The translations under genes were made by a program, and so were the position numbers. From Bacteroidales bacterium (GTDB lineage Bacteria > Bacteroidota > Bacteroidia > Bacteroidales > UBA12481): a stretch of 12,756 nt of DNA. Under the pieces are notes generated by a model. That model was not told the DNA's origin and searched no databases. It worked only from the letters and a program-made list of their open reading frames with translations. Positions 1-7,419 of the stretch are shown in pieces; position 1 is the first letter of the stretch; each line of letters opens with the position of its first letter. The stretch is taken from positions 1 through 12,756 of the forward strand of contig JAGHDB010000129.1 in assembly GCA_021160155.1 (NCBI GenBank). Reading direction: 5' to 3'.

Positions 1-1038
1 AACCGGAACACCATTAAAAACATCCAACAATGTTCTTTCATCCATTCCGGCTAACGAAGCACCTGTTCCTTTACCGAACAGTATTTCAGAAGCATCCACC
101 GCCTGTTCCAGCGCCTGGGATGAATGAACCAGTCTGGTTACTTCGGCAGCCAGCCTCTTCTGTAAAATTCGTTGATGCGGTGCTTCTTTGTGCCGTTGGA
201 TCAACTCTTCTATTTCAGTCTGGCTGAGCAGGGTAAAAATCCGGATATAGTTTTCGGCATCCGCATCTGCAGTGTTCAGCCAGAACTGGTAAAAATGATA
301 TGGAGAAGTTCTTTCAGGGTCCAGCCAGATAGTCCCCGATTCGGTTTTCCCGAATTTTCCCCCGTCAGCCCTGGTAATCAGCGGAGTGGTTAATGCATGT
401 GCTTCACCACCCGTCATTCTCCGTATCAATTCAGTACCGGTGGTAATATTCCCCCACTGATCCGATCCGCCCATTTGTAATATCACCTGATGCTTCCGGT
501 ACAGGTACAAGAAATCATATCCCTGTACCAGTTGATAGGTGAATTCGGTAAAAGACATACCCGTATCAAGTCGTTTCTTTACAGAGTCTTTTGCCAGCAT
601 GTAATTTATGGTGATGTGTTTACCCACATCACGAATAAACGAAAGAAATGAAAATTCTTTCATCCAATCGTAATTATTGACCATCACCGCCCGGTTTTCG
701 GTCTGCCCGCTGAAATCCAAAAACTTCGATAATTGTTGTTTGATGCACTCCTGATTATGCCGGAGGGTTTGTTCATCCAACAGGTTTCGTTCTTCAGATT
801 TACCCGAAGGATCTCCAATCATTCCGGTGGCTCCTCCCACCAGTACATAAGGAATATGGCCCGCTCTCTGAAAATGCATCAGTGTCATGATACCCACCAG
901 GTTACCAATATGAAGCGAATCCGAAGAGGGATCAAATCCAATATAGGCTGAAGTCATTCCCTGATTCAACACATCGGCAATACCGGGTGTCATGTGGTGG
1001 ATCAGTCCCCTCCAGCGTAGTTCCTCAATAAAATCCAT
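1..1038 (-). CDS. tyrS: Tyrosyl-tRNA synthetase, 3' end cut by window edge
   Basis: Cytoplasmic class I aminoacyl-tRNA synthetase that activates tyrosine with ATP and charges tRNA-Tyr. I translated the minus strand from the ATG at 1038; the frame stays open for 346 codons to the edge. The product begins [15 protein letters not shown]. The class I HIGH signature is HIGN (in [11 protein letters not shown]), the tyrosine/tRNA-binding core contains [14 protein letters not shown], and the KMSKS-type loop is KFGKT. The family is usually about 420-430 residues, so roughly 80 C-terminal residues (the S4-like RNA-binding domain) should lie beyond position 1. It lies 48 bp downstream of the cvpA-like gene on the same strand, but a TATCTTTG box 16 nt before its ATG suggests its own promoter. 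No T-box-like leader is visible. Identification is firm. Confidence 0.96.
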   Translation of the reverse strand, partial: MDFIEELRWRGLIHHMTPGIADVLNQGMTSAYIGFDPSSDSLHIGNLVGIMTLMHFQRAGHIPYVLVGGATGMIGDPSGKSEERNLLDEQTLRHNQECIKQQLSKFLDFSGQTENRAVMVNNYDWMKEFSFLSFIRDVGKHITINYMLAKDSVKKRLDTGMSFTEFTYQLVQGYDFLYLYRKHQVILQMGGSDQWGNITTGTELIRRMTGGEAHALTTPLITRADGGKFGKTESGTIWLDPERTSPYHFYQFWLNTADADAENYIRIFTLLSQTEIEELIQRHKEAPHQRILQKRLAAEVTRLVHSSQALEQAVDASEILFGKGTGASLAGMDERTLLDVFNGVPV

Positions 1039-1054
1039 CTATTAGAAATTTCTG

Positions 1055-1062
1055 CAAAGATA
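1055..1062 (-). promoter_or_regulatory. Putative -7 promoter box for tyrS
   Basis: The minus strand reads TATCTTTG, a perfect match to the Bacteroidota -7 consensus TAnnTTTG, ending 16 nt before the tyrS ATG. I could not find a -33 TTG at the usual distance (about 19 nt), so this is a half-promoter call. It would give a very short leader of roughly 10 nt. Confidence 0.5.
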
Positions 1063-1086
1063 AAGAATTGCAGTGAATGGGTCGGT

Positions 1087-1611
1087 TTAATACGTTTGGC
1101 CGGAACTATCCGTCTCCGGTCGTCCCAAAATCCTGTCTAACGGTAAAAAAGGCAACAGGGTCGGTACCAATTGGCTCACAGGTTCATATAATTTTGAATT
1201 TGTCTTCACTTCATCCGGCAGAAGTGTCCGCCGGTCATCCAGGTAATTAATCACAAACAGCAGAACCCCGGTGAACAGAAGGGCTTTCAGTAATCCCACT
1301 ACAATCCCCGCCAGCCGGTTAACCCATCCCAATAACATAGCTTCCATTAGTTTACTGATCAACCGTGAAAGCACCTGCATCAGGATCACAATGACCAAAA
1401 AAGTGATGATAAAAGCAATCACATGAATATAGGGTGTTTCCCAATGAAGCTGTTCGATCAAACCGGCTGTCCAGCCTGAAAATTTGATTGCACCCCAAAT
1501 TCCCAGGATCAGTCCGGCCAAAGAAGCCACTTCTCCGATCAGACCATTTTTATAACCCGAAACCAATCCGCCCGCCAACGGAAGCAAAATAACGATATCT
1601 AACCAGTTCAT
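1087..1611 (-). CDS. CvpA-family inner-membrane protein
   Basis: A 174-residue integral membrane protein of the CvpA (colicin V production) family. CvpA homologues have been linked to colicin export and envelope stress resistance in enterobacteria; the molecular role in Bacteroidota is not established. The start MNWLDIVILLPLAGGLVSGYK is typical of the family (short N-terminus, Asp in the first helix, then a G-rich turn and a second helix). Four hydrophobic segments are visible at about 4-20, 27-46, 62-84 and 100-122, followed by a soluble tail of about 50 residues that ends in a charged, proline-containing stretch. It lies upstream of tyrS on the same strand and is divergent from the GH3 gene, with 77 bp between the two start codons. 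That AT-rich gap contains only weak, one- or two-mismatch promoter boxes for either direction. Confidence 0.88.
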   Translation of the reverse strand: MNWLDIVILLPLAGGLVSGYKNGLIGEVASLAGLILGIWGAIKFSGWTAGLIEQLHWETPYIHVIAFIITFLVIVILMQVLSRLISKLMEAMLLGWVNRLAGIVVGLLKALLFTGVLLFVINYLDDRRTLLPDEVKTNSKLYEPVSQLVPTLLPFLPLDRILGRPETDSSGQTY

Positions 1612-1688
1612 CGATAAATACTGAATGATAAAAAATTAAAAGTAGACATATTTTTACTATTTTCATCCCATTCTGAGTATCCTGGTAT

Positions 1689-3206
1689 ATGCCCTTTATT
1701 AACTCCATTATATCCTGGTTTATTACCAAACGAATGGTTCAAATTGAACTGTTTAAGAAATATCCGGTGGAAGTGCAGCGTGAAACACTGGACAAATTGC
1801 TTCACAAAGGGAAACGCACGCTTTTCGGGAAAGAGCACGGATTCAGTTCTGTTTCAAATTATGCTCAATTCAAGTCCCGGGTTCCGGTAAGAGATTATAC
1901 CGACCTGAAACCCTATATTCAAAGGGCATTAGCAGGTGAATCCAATGTTATGTGGCCGGGAGAGGTTAAGTGGTTTGCCAAATCTTCCGGAACCACCAGT
2001 GACAAAAGCAAATTCATCCCGGTAACCCATGATAACATGGAAGCCTGCCATTTCAGAGGGGGCAAGGATATTTCATCAATCTACCTCACCAATTATCCGG
2101 ATTCAGGAGTGTTTCTGGGGAAAATCCTAATAGTAGGAGGCAGTCATCAAATTTCAGAGTTCAACACCGACTCTTTTTTTGGTGATCTATCTGCGGTACT
2201 GCTCCAAAACCTGCCATTTTGGGCTCAGATGATCAGAACACCCGAGCTTTCCATAGCTTTAATGCCTGAATGGGAATCAAAAATTGAAAAACTTGCGGAG
2301 GTAACTTCTAAAGTAAATGTAACGAATATTTCGGGCGTTCCCTCCTGGACCCTGGTATTGTTAAAAAGAATCCTCGAACGAAGCGGCAAATCTTCTATTT
2401 CAGAAATATGGCCCAACCTTGAAGTTTATGTTCACGGCGGTGTCAGATTTGATCCCTACCGCGAACAATTCAAACAACTGTTTCAAAACGAGCGGATGAG
2501 GTATCTTGAAACCTACAATGCTTCTGAAGGATTTTTCGGGATTCAGGATGATCCGAATCAGCAGGATCTGTTATTGATGCTGGATTATGAAGTGTTTTTT
2601 GAATTTATCCCATTGGAACACATTGACTCTTCTGATGACTACGCCCTCCCCATCTGGGAGGTAGAAACCGGCAAAAATTATGCGATGGTCATCTCAACCA
2701 GCAGCGGTCTATGGCGTTATCTATTGGGCGACACCATACGGTTTACTTCACTGCAGCCGGTAAAATTTGTCATTACCGGCCGGACCAAACACTTTATAAA
2801 CGCACTGGGTGAAGAACTGATCATTGATAACGCCGACCAGGCCCTGTATAAAGCCTGCCAACTGACCCATGCAGAAATAGCCGAATATACTGCTGCCCCA
2901 GTTTATATGAATGATACTGAAGGAGCCCGGCACCAATGGCTGATTGAATTTGTTACACCACCCGAAAACCTTGATTTTTTTGCCGATGTATTAGACAATA
3001 ACCTGAAAGCTCTGAACTCCGACTATGAAGCCAAGAGATATAAAAATATGACCCTTCATGCTCCTGAAATTATTTCAGTGCAACAAGGAGTATTTTACCA
3101 TTGGCTTAAATCAAAAGGCAAGCTGGGCGGACAGCATAAAGTACCCCGGTTGTCAAACGACCGCAAAATCGCCGAGGAAATTCTGCAACTTAATCCCTCG
3201 CTATGA
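1689..3206 (+). CDS. GH3-family acyl-adenylate-forming enzyme
   Basis: A 505-residue protein of the GH3 family, the group of the plant auxin/jasmonate-amino acid conjugating synthetases, within the ANL-like adenylating enzymes. Plant members activate a carboxylic acid with ATP and join it to an amino acid; the substrate of bacterial members is unknown. The three ATP-binding motifs are clear: motif I, SSGTTSDKSKFIPVT (99-113); motif II, YNASEGFFG (276-284); motif III, YLLGDTIRF (344-352) with the conserved Asp348. A smaller C-terminal domain follows (about 370-505), including the KGKLGGQHKVPRL stretch (475-487) typical of bacterial homologues. There is no signal peptide or membrane segment, so it should be cytosolic. 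The stop codon overlaps the start of the next gene (ATGA), suggesting translational coupling to a secreted protein. The family call is firm; reaction and substrate are open. Confidence 0.92.
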   Translation: MPFINSIISWFITKRMVQIELFKKYPVEVQRETLDKLLHKGKRTLFGKEHGFSSVSNYAQFKSRVPVRDYTDLKPYIQRALAGESNVMWPGEVKWFAKSSGTTSDKSKFIPVTHDNMEACHFRGGKDISSIYLTNYPDSGVFLGKILIVGGSHQISEFNTDSFFGDLSAVLLQNLPFWAQMIRTPELSIALMPEWESKIEKLAEVTSKVNVTNISGVPSWTLVLLKRILERSGKSSISEIWPNLEVYVHGGVRFDPYREQFKQLFQNERMRYLETYNASEGFFGIQDDPNQQDLLLMLDYEVFFEFIPLEHIDSSDDYALPIWEVETGKNYAMVISTSSGLWRYLLGDTIRFTSLQPVKFVITGRTKHFINALGEELIIDNADQALYKACQLTHAEIAEYTAAPVYMNDTEGARHQWLIEFVTPPENLDFFADVLDNNLKALNSDYEAKRYKNMTLHAPEIISVQQGVFYHWLKSKGKLGGQHKVPRLSNDRKIAEEILQLNPSL

Positions 3207-4045
3207 AACTCCTGTTCTCAACCTCCTTAACCTCCTCAACCTTCTCAACCTTCTCAACCTTCTCAACCTTCTTGTCCCTCCTGGTTCTCTCAACTGTTTT
3301 CCCTTTGTCGTCTGCCGCTCAAACCCTGATCAAAAAATGGACCCTGCCTGTCTCCGGTATTACTTCCGATGCATTAGGGCGGTGGTATCTTTACAACTCC
3401 TCCCGTGTAACGAAATATGCACCAAATGGCGACAGTCTCTATACTTATTCTGATAAAACCCTGGGAACGATCGGCTTTGTGGATGCTTCAGACCCGTTCA
3501 GGATCCTGCTTTTTTATCCCGGCCTTAACCGCATCCAGTTTCTGGATAAAACCTTATCCCTCCTGGGAAGCCCGATATACCTCAATGATCTGGGCCATGA
3601 GAACATCACTGCAGCGGCAACCAGTCACTTAGGCGGTTTTTGGGTGTTTGACGGGGTGGCGCAAAAATTGATTCATTACGATCATCAACTGCAACAGACA
3701 GCCATGTCTCCCACGCTCACCCTGCCTGAATCCGATAATGGCCGGCCATGGCAGTTAACCGAGTCTGAAGATCAGGTATTGTTAAATATCCCTGAAAAAG
3801 AGATCCGGGTATTTGATCTTTTCGGGAATCCACTAAAAAGAATTCCCCTGCCCGTTTCTTTCCTTCATCTCTATCAAGGAAAATTCTGCCTGACCGGTCC
3901 TGATAAAATTTTCATGCAGGAAGAACCATTGGGACAAATCACAATTCTTCTGAAACAACCCGGTCTGTCCGCATTTGAGGTAACTGTATCTTCACATGGA
4001 TTCCTGTTTCGTTCAGCTGATGGCGTATTTTTATTCCAACAATAA
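3203..4045 (+). CDS. Secreted beta-propeller-like hypothetical protein
   Basis: A 280-residue protein of unknown function. Residues 1-39 form a signal peptide: a short basic start (MKLL), an unusual S/T/F-rich run containing four STF repeats (12-23), a hydrophobic stretch (LSLLVLSTVFPL) and a likely cleavage site after SSAA, giving a mature protein that begins QTLIKKW. The mature part is rich in short beta-strands that recur every 35-45 residues with patterns such as GRWYLYNSSRVTKYAPNGD, GGFWVFDGVAQKLIHYD, EKEIRVFDLFGNPLKRI and HGFLFRSADGVFLF. This resembles NHL/six-bladed propeller repeats, but no named domain is certain. There is no lipobox and no T9SS C-terminal domain, so a periplasmic location is most likely. 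The ATG overlaps the GH3 stop codon by 4 bp. The start is set by that overlap and by the signal peptide beginning immediately after it. Confidence 0.78.
   Translation: MKLLFSTSLTSSTFSTFSTFSTFLSLLVLSTVFPLSSAAQTLIKKWTLPVSGITSDALGRWYLYNSSRVTKYAPNGDSLYTYSDKTLGTIGFVDASDPFRILLFYPGLNRIQFLDKTLSLLGSPIYLNDLGHENITAAATSHLGGFWVFDGVAQKLIHYDHQLQQTAMSPTLTLPESDNGRPWQLTESEDQVLLNIPEKEIRVFDLFGNPLKRIPLPVSFLHLYQGKFCLTGPDKIFMQEEPLGQITILLKQPGLSAFEVTVSSHGFLFRSADGVFLFQQ
3214..3276 (+). repeat. 9-bp tandem repeat inside signal-peptide coding region
   Basis: About seven consecutive 9-bp units matching CTTCTCAAC. The units at 3241-3249, 3250-3258 and 3259-3267 are identical; those at 3214, 3223 and 3232 differ by one or two bases, and the last (3268-3276) is degraded. 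Because the unit length is a multiple of three, gain or loss of units changes the signal peptide (STF triplets) without shifting the reading frame. In the +1 frame the same bases read as repeated NLL. Confidence 0.9.
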
Positions 4046-4085
4046 TTTTTTTTTGTACATTCGGATATCATCCTTAACCTGAAAA

Positions 4086-4706
4086 ATGAATATGCATATT
4101 GCAATTGCCGGAAATATCGGAAGTGGTAAAACCACACTCACAAGGATTCTCAGCAAACACTTCAAATGGGAGGCTCATTTTGAAGATGTGGATGACAATC
4201 CTTATCTCAATGATTTTTACGCCGACATGCAACGCTGGTCGTTCAACCTGCAGATCTATTTTCTGAACTCCCGTTTTAATCAAATTCTCGACATCCGCAA
4301 AATGGATAAAACGGTAATCCAGGACCGCACTATTTATGAGGATGCCTATATTTTTGCACCCAACCTGCATGCCATGGGTCTGATGACTACACGGGATTTT
4401 GAAAATTATTATACGCTGTTCAACCTGATGGCCTCCCTGATTCAGCCACCTGATCTGATCATCTACCTGCGTGCATCAGTCCCCACCCTGGTCAATCAGA
4501 TCCAGAAACGGGGCCGGAAATACGAAAATTCGATTCGACTGGATTATCTGAAACGGTTAAATGAACGGTATGAAAGTTGGATTGAAACATACCATGACGG
4601 CAAACTACTGGTAATTGATGCCGATTCAATGGATTTCCTGGGCAACAGCGAACATATCAGTATGGCTATCGACAAGGTTACCGCCGAATTGCATGGTCTA
4701 TTTTAG
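4086..4706 (+). CDS. Deoxynucleoside kinase (dAK/dGK-type)
   Basis: A 206-residue cytosolic kinase of the dNK family that phosphorylates purine deoxynucleosides (or deoxycytidine) at the 5' position for dNTP salvage. Visible motifs: P-loop GNIGSGKTT (9-17); the substrate-binding acidic motif FEDVDDNPYL (32-41) with Glu33; the DRTIYED motif (80-86), equivalent to the DRS/ERS catalytic motif of the family; and an Arg-rich LID, KRGRKYE (141-147). The length matches bacterial dNKs. The start at 4086 gives MNMHIAIAG; the second Met (4092) would give MHIAIAG and cannot be excluded. It begins 40 bp after the propeller gene, and a near-consensus box TACATTCG (4056-4063) lies 22 nt before the ATG. Its last 29 bp overlap the opposing PfkB-family gene. 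Substrate preference (dA, dG or dC) cannot be read from the sequence. Confidence 0.92.
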   Translation: MNMHIAIAGNIGSGKTTLTRILSKHFKWEAHFEDVDDNPYLNDFYADMQRWSFNLQIYFLNSRFNQILDIRKMDKTVIQDRTIYEDAYIFAPNLHAMGLMTTRDFENYYTLFNLMASLIQPPDLIIYLRASVPTLVNQIQKRGRKYENSIRLDYLKRLNERYESWIETYHDGKLLVIDADSMDFLGNSEHISMAIDKVTAELHGLF

Positions 4707-5661
4707 TTTTCACTACCTCCCAGTCATGATCGGTAATTTTCGAACCGATCACTTCTATTACTTTAGATGCCAAGAGATTACCCCACTCAGCGCAGACTGA
4801 TAGCTTTTGGTTTTTTATCATTCCGTATATAAATCCTGCCGCAAAAAGATCCCCTGCCCCGGTGGTATCCACAAGATGCGCCTTTTCAGGCGCACCCGGT
4901 ACTATCTGCGTTTCTGAACCGGCCCAGGCACCCCGGGCACCTATCTTAACTACCGCCATTCTGGAGACATCCAATAATTTTTTCAATGCTTTTTGAGGAT
5001 TATCCAAACCGGTATAAGCTTTTGCCTCCTCCTGGTTGGCAAAGATCAAATCCACATAAAGAGGAATAACTTCACGTAAAAAACCGAGTTCCTGCTCCAC
5101 CACATTATAACTGGCCAGGTCAAGAGCCACCAGACACCCCGCTTCATGAGCCATTCGCAGAGCCGAACGGATCAGATCATGATTCTGTACCAGATAACCT
5201 TCAATATAAAACAAATCCCAATCTTTAAACCACTCCGGATCCAGAAAATCTGCCGTTAAATCCAGGGCTGCGCCCAAATAGGTTGCGAATGTTCTTTCTT
5301 TGTCTGGCGTTATTATTCCATTCGCAACCCCAGAAGGATTATCCGACCGGTCGAACACCGGGGTAATACCCAATGAAGACATCTCTTCATGGTAGAAATC
5401 ACCCCGGTCATCTTTCCCCACCGATCCGATGAATCCGGTAGTCACACCCAACCGGTTCAAACCGTGAATGGTATTGGCCGCCGATCCGCCTGTCATTTTC
5501 GACTGTGTATATTTACCAATTTCATTTTCAATCTTCCGCATGCGTGGTTCATCAATCAGGGTCATACTCCCTTTTGGCAACTGAAGCAGTTCCAGCAGCG
5601 TATCATCAGGAACCTGTGTTAATACATCCAGCAACGCATTTCCCATTCCAAGTACTTGCAT
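4678..5661 (-). CDS. PfkB-family kinase, adenosine-kinase-like
   Basis: A 327-residue cytosolic carbohydrate/nucleoside kinase of the ribokinase (PfkB) family, probably using adenosine and ATP to make AMP. The N-terminus MQVLGMGNALLDVL is the usual first strand with the substrate-binding Asp. Signature 1 is MTGGSAANT (56-64), followed by GSVGKDDRG (79-87); the ATP-side motif is NQEEA (209-213); and the catalytic anion-hole signature DTTGAGDLFAAGF (265-277) contains the general base Asp271. Homologues with this GGSAANT and DTTGAGD pattern in Bacteroidota are commonly annotated as adenosine kinase; a sugar substrate remains possible. It faces the deoxynucleoside kinase tail to tail, with a 29-bp overlap. 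A TATTTTTG box lies 16 nt upstream of the ATG, and the 45-bp gap to the divergent sugar porter must hold the control elements for both. Confidence 0.9.
   Translation of the reverse strand: MQVLGMGNALLDVLTQVPDDTLLELLQLPKGSMTLIDEPRMRKIENEIGKYTQSKMTGGSAANTIHGLNRLGVTTGFIGSVGKDDRGDFYHEEMSSLGITPVFDRSDNPSGVANGIITPDKERTFATYLGAALDLTADFLDPEWFKDWDLFYIEGYLVQNHDLIRSALRMAHEAGCLVALDLASYNVVEQELGFLREVIPLYVDLIFANQEEAKAYTGLDNPQKALKKLLDVSRMAVVKIGARGAWAGSETQIVPGAPEKAHLVDTTGAGDLFAAGFIYGMIKNQKLSVCAEWGNLLASKVIEVIGSKITDHDWEVVKTKIDHAIRR
4727..4751. repeat. Perfect 8-bp inverted repeat just past the dNK stop
   Basis: TGATCGGT (4727-4734) and ACCGATCA (4744-4751) are perfect inverted repeats with a 9-nt loop. The hairpin begins 20 bp after the dNK stop codon and lies within the last codons of the opposing PfkB-family gene. 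It could stop or protect the dNK transcript, but no T-run follows on either strand, so an intrinsic terminator is not supported. Confidence 0.45.
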
Positions 5662-5677
5662 CTTTTCTGTTTTTCGT

Positions 5678-5685
5678 CAAAAATA
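5678..5685 (-). promoter_or_regulatory. Putative -7 promoter box for PfkB-family gene
   Basis: The minus strand reads TATTTTTG, matching TAnnTTTG, and ends 16 nt before the ATG at 5661. This is the same spacing as at tyrS. No -33 TTTG is visible at the usual distance, and the region is AT-rich, so a chance match is possible. Confidence 0.4.
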
Positions 5686-5706
5686 TAGAATAATTAGCTT
5701 TACCGG

Positions 5707-7107
5707 ATGAAAATCAATTCTCGCTATCTTTTTACCATCTCGCTGGCATCTGCCATGGGGGGATTGCTTTTTGGTTACGACTGGGTGGTTATCGGTGGAG
5801 CCAAGCCCTTTTACGAATCATTTTTTAACATTGCCGGTCAGTCGGCGCTACAGGGATGGGCAATGAGTTCTGCCCTGGTGGGTTGTTTGCTGGGAGCCGT
5901 TTTTTCAGGATTCCTGAGTGACCGGTACGGCCGGAAACGATTGCTGATCCTGGCCGCATTTCTTTTCATCATCTCTGCGGTGGGAACCGGAGCATCCAAT
6001 CATTTCAATACTTTTGTTTTCTTCAGAATATTGGGGGGTGTAGGTATCGGACTGGCTTCGAATTTGTCGCCAATGTATATTGCCGAAATATCTCCTGCTT
6101 CAATCAGGGGTAAATTCGTGTCACTTAATCAGTTAACTATTGTAATAGGTATTCTGGCTGCCCAGATAGCCAACTGGCTGATTGCTGATCCGGTTCCTGC
6201 CGGTGCCGACTGGAGGTTTATCATGACATCCTGGAACGGAATGACAGGCTGGCGGGTAATGTTTTGGGCTGAAGTAGTGCCGGCTACTCTCTTTTTTGTA
6301 TTCATGTTTCTGGTACCTGAGAGTCCGCGCTGGCTGCTGAAAGCCAATCGTGAGGAGCCGGCCGTGCGCGTATTGAGCCGTGTGGGAGGCAGGGATTATG
6401 CCCTGGCCGAAACTCAACGAATCCGTCAATCCCTGACCGGAGTAACCACCCGGATTCCCTGGCGCCAACTTCTCCGTCCGGGAGTCAGAGCTATGCTGCT
6501 GATCGGTGTGGTACTGGCTGTCTTTCAGCAGTGGAGCGGGATCAACGTGATTTTTAACTATGCCCAGGAGGTTTTTTCCGCTGCCGGATATGAAATCTCA
6601 GATACTCTGTTCAATATTGTGATCACAGGAAGTGTCAACCTGATTTTCACATTCATCGCCCTTTTTACGGTGGATCGCTGGGGCCGCAGGGTATTGATGC
6701 TGGTTGGTGCAGGCGGACTGGCACTGATATATCTGTTTCTCGGGGCAGGATATTTTATACATGTCACCGGATGGCCGATGCTGTTATTGGTCATCGCAGC
6801 CATTGCCTGCTATGCCATGACCCTGGCGCCGGTCACCTGGGTTATCCTATCTGAAATATTCCCCAACCGTATTCGCGGAGCAGCCCTGGCCATTGCCACG
6901 TTTTTCCTTTGGTCGGGTTGTTTCATCCTTACCTATACTTTCCCCATCCTGAATCACCTGCTGAAAACTTCAGGCACATTCTGGATCTACGGAGCTATTT
7001 GTGTAGCAGGATTTCTCTTCGTATTATTTAAACTCCCGGAAACCAAAGGAAAAAGCCTGGAAAAAATTGAACAGGAAATGACAGGGAATGTAACCAAAAA
7101 CTTGTAA
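5707..7107 (+). CDS. Sugar porter, MFS superfamily (XylE/GLUT-like proton symporter)
   Basis: A 466-residue, 12-helix inner-membrane transporter of the sugar porter family. Family signatures: GGLLFGYD (18-25) in helix 1; SDRYGRKR (71-78) in loop 2-3; SPMYIAEISPASIRG (121-135); VPESPRWL (203-210); DRWGRR (323-328) in loop 8-9; and PETKGKSLE (444-452) after helix 12. Compared with E. coli XylE, the proton-coupling Asp (here Asp25) and its partner Arg (Arg107) are present, as are sugar-contacting residues equivalent to XylE Gln168, Gln288, Gln289, Asn294 and Trp392 (here Gln142, Gln274, Gln275, Asn280, Trp378). This supports active import of a pentose or hexose; the exact sugar is unknown. It is transcribed divergently from the PfkB-family gene, and its last codons overlap the tRNA-Asn promoter. 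Confidence 0.93.
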   Translation: MKINSRYLFTISLASAMGGLLFGYDWVVIGGAKPFYESFFNIAGQSALQGWAMSSALVGCLLGAVFSGFLSDRYGRKRLLILAAFLFIISAVGTGASNHFNTFVFFRILGGVGIGLASNLSPMYIAEISPASIRGKFVSLNQLTIVIGILAAQIANWLIADPVPAGADWRFIMTSWNGMTGWRVMFWAEVVPATLFFVFMFLVPESPRWLLKANREEPAVRVLSRVGGRDYALAETQRIRQSLTGVTTRIPWRQLLRPGVRAMLLIGVVLAVFQQWSGINVIFNYAQEVFSAAGYEISDTLFNIVITGSVNLIFTFIALFTVDRWGRRVLMLVGAGGLALIYLFLGAGYFIHVTGWPMLLLVIAAIACYAMTLAPVTWVILSEIFPNRIRGAALAIATFFLWSGCFILTYTFPILNHLLKTSGTFWIYGAICVAGFLFVLFKLPETKGKSLEKIEQEMTGNVTKNL

Positions 7108-7131
7108 AAAAGACAATTGTCACTATCTTTG
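7102..7131 (+). promoter_or_regulatory. Promoter of tRNA-Asn (Bacteroidota -33/-7 type)
   Basis: TTG (7102-7104), a 19-bp spacer and a perfect TATCTTTG (7124-7131) match the Bacteroidota sigma consensus TTTG-N19-TAnnTTTG apart from one base of the -33 box. Transcription should begin near 7137, leaving a 5' leader of about 9 nt before the mature tRNA. The -33 box sits in the last sense codon of the sugar porter gene. Confidence 0.8.
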
Positions 7132-7145
7132 CATCCGCGAAAATT

Positions 7146-7219
7146 GCTTCATTAGCTCAGTTGGTTAGAGCATCTGACTGTTAATCAGAGGGTCCAAGGT
7201 TCGAGTCCTTGATGAAGCG
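7146..7219 (+). tRNA. tRNA-Asn (anticodon GTT)
   Basis: A 74-nt tRNA with a perfect cloverleaf. Acceptor GCTTCAT (7146-7152) pairs with ATGAAGC (7212-7218), with discriminator G at 7219. The D-stem is GCTC/GAGC; the anticodon stem TCTGA/TCAGA encloses loop CTGTTAA with anticodon GTT at 7180-7182; variable loop GGGTC; T-stem CAAGG/CCTTG with loop TTCGAGT. The CCA end is not encoded. It stands alone with its own promoter and terminator. I found no repeated copy of its 3' end that would indicate an integrated element. Confidence 0.98.
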
Positions 7220-7220
7220 C

Positions 7221-7256
7221 AAGAGGAATTGCATGTAGGCAATTCCTCTTTTTTTA
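7221..7256 (+). terminator. Intrinsic terminator of tRNA-Asn
   Basis: A perfect 12-bp stem, AAGAGGAATTGC (7221-7232) with GCAATTCCTCTT (7239-7250), encloses a 6-nt loop and runs directly into a T-rich tract (7251-7255). It starts one base after the tRNA discriminator, so it should both end transcription and define the 3' precursor end. Confidence 0.93.
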
Positions 7257-7368
7257 TAGACAGTATTTAATATTGATTCCGGTGTCCGGTACGAAGGCAG
7301 TTACCATACAAAAAGCAACTTTTGAAGAAGAGTTGAGGCAGGGTACTGCGCACAGATCGTTCTGCAGG

Positions 7369-7399
7369 TTTGACCGCAATTTGTTATTTTTACGATTTG
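7369..7399 (+). promoter_or_regulatory. Possible promoter of the C10 protease gene
   Basis: TTTG (7369-7372), an 18-bp spacer and TACGATTTG (7391-7399) resemble the Bacteroidota promoter, but the -7 box has one extra base between TA and TTTG. It ends 20 nt before the ATG at 7420. The rest of the 162-bp gap after the tRNA terminator shows no gene, RNA or convincing repeat. Confidence 0.35.
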
Positions 7400-7419
7400 C
7401 CGAAATGTAAATTGATCAG

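Noticed and set aside
30..951. Plus-strand open frames across the left edge
   Set aside because: All lie antisense to tyrS, whose minus-strand frame has clear HIGH and KMSKS-type motifs throughout.
1637..1663. Promoters for the divergent cvpA and GH3 genes
   Set aside because: The best boxes (TACTTTTA on minus, TACTATTTT on plus) deviate from TAnnTTTG and lack a matching -33 element, so I did not annotate them in this AT-rich gap.
3214..3276. CRISPR-like array
   Set aside because: Units are only 9 bp, contiguous with no spacers, and in frame within a signal peptide; it is a simple tandem repeat.
3058..3453. Open frame of 131 codons with an NLL-repeat run
   Set aside because: It overlaps the end of the GH3 gene and the start of the propeller gene in another frame. 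The NLL repeats are just the +1 reading of the 9-bp tandem repeat, and the rest resembles no protein.
7146..7419. tRNA-Asn as an integration site for a mobile element
   Set aside because: I found no direct repeat of the tRNA 3' end, no integrase and no change in gene style downstream within the window; the terminator directly follows the tRNA.
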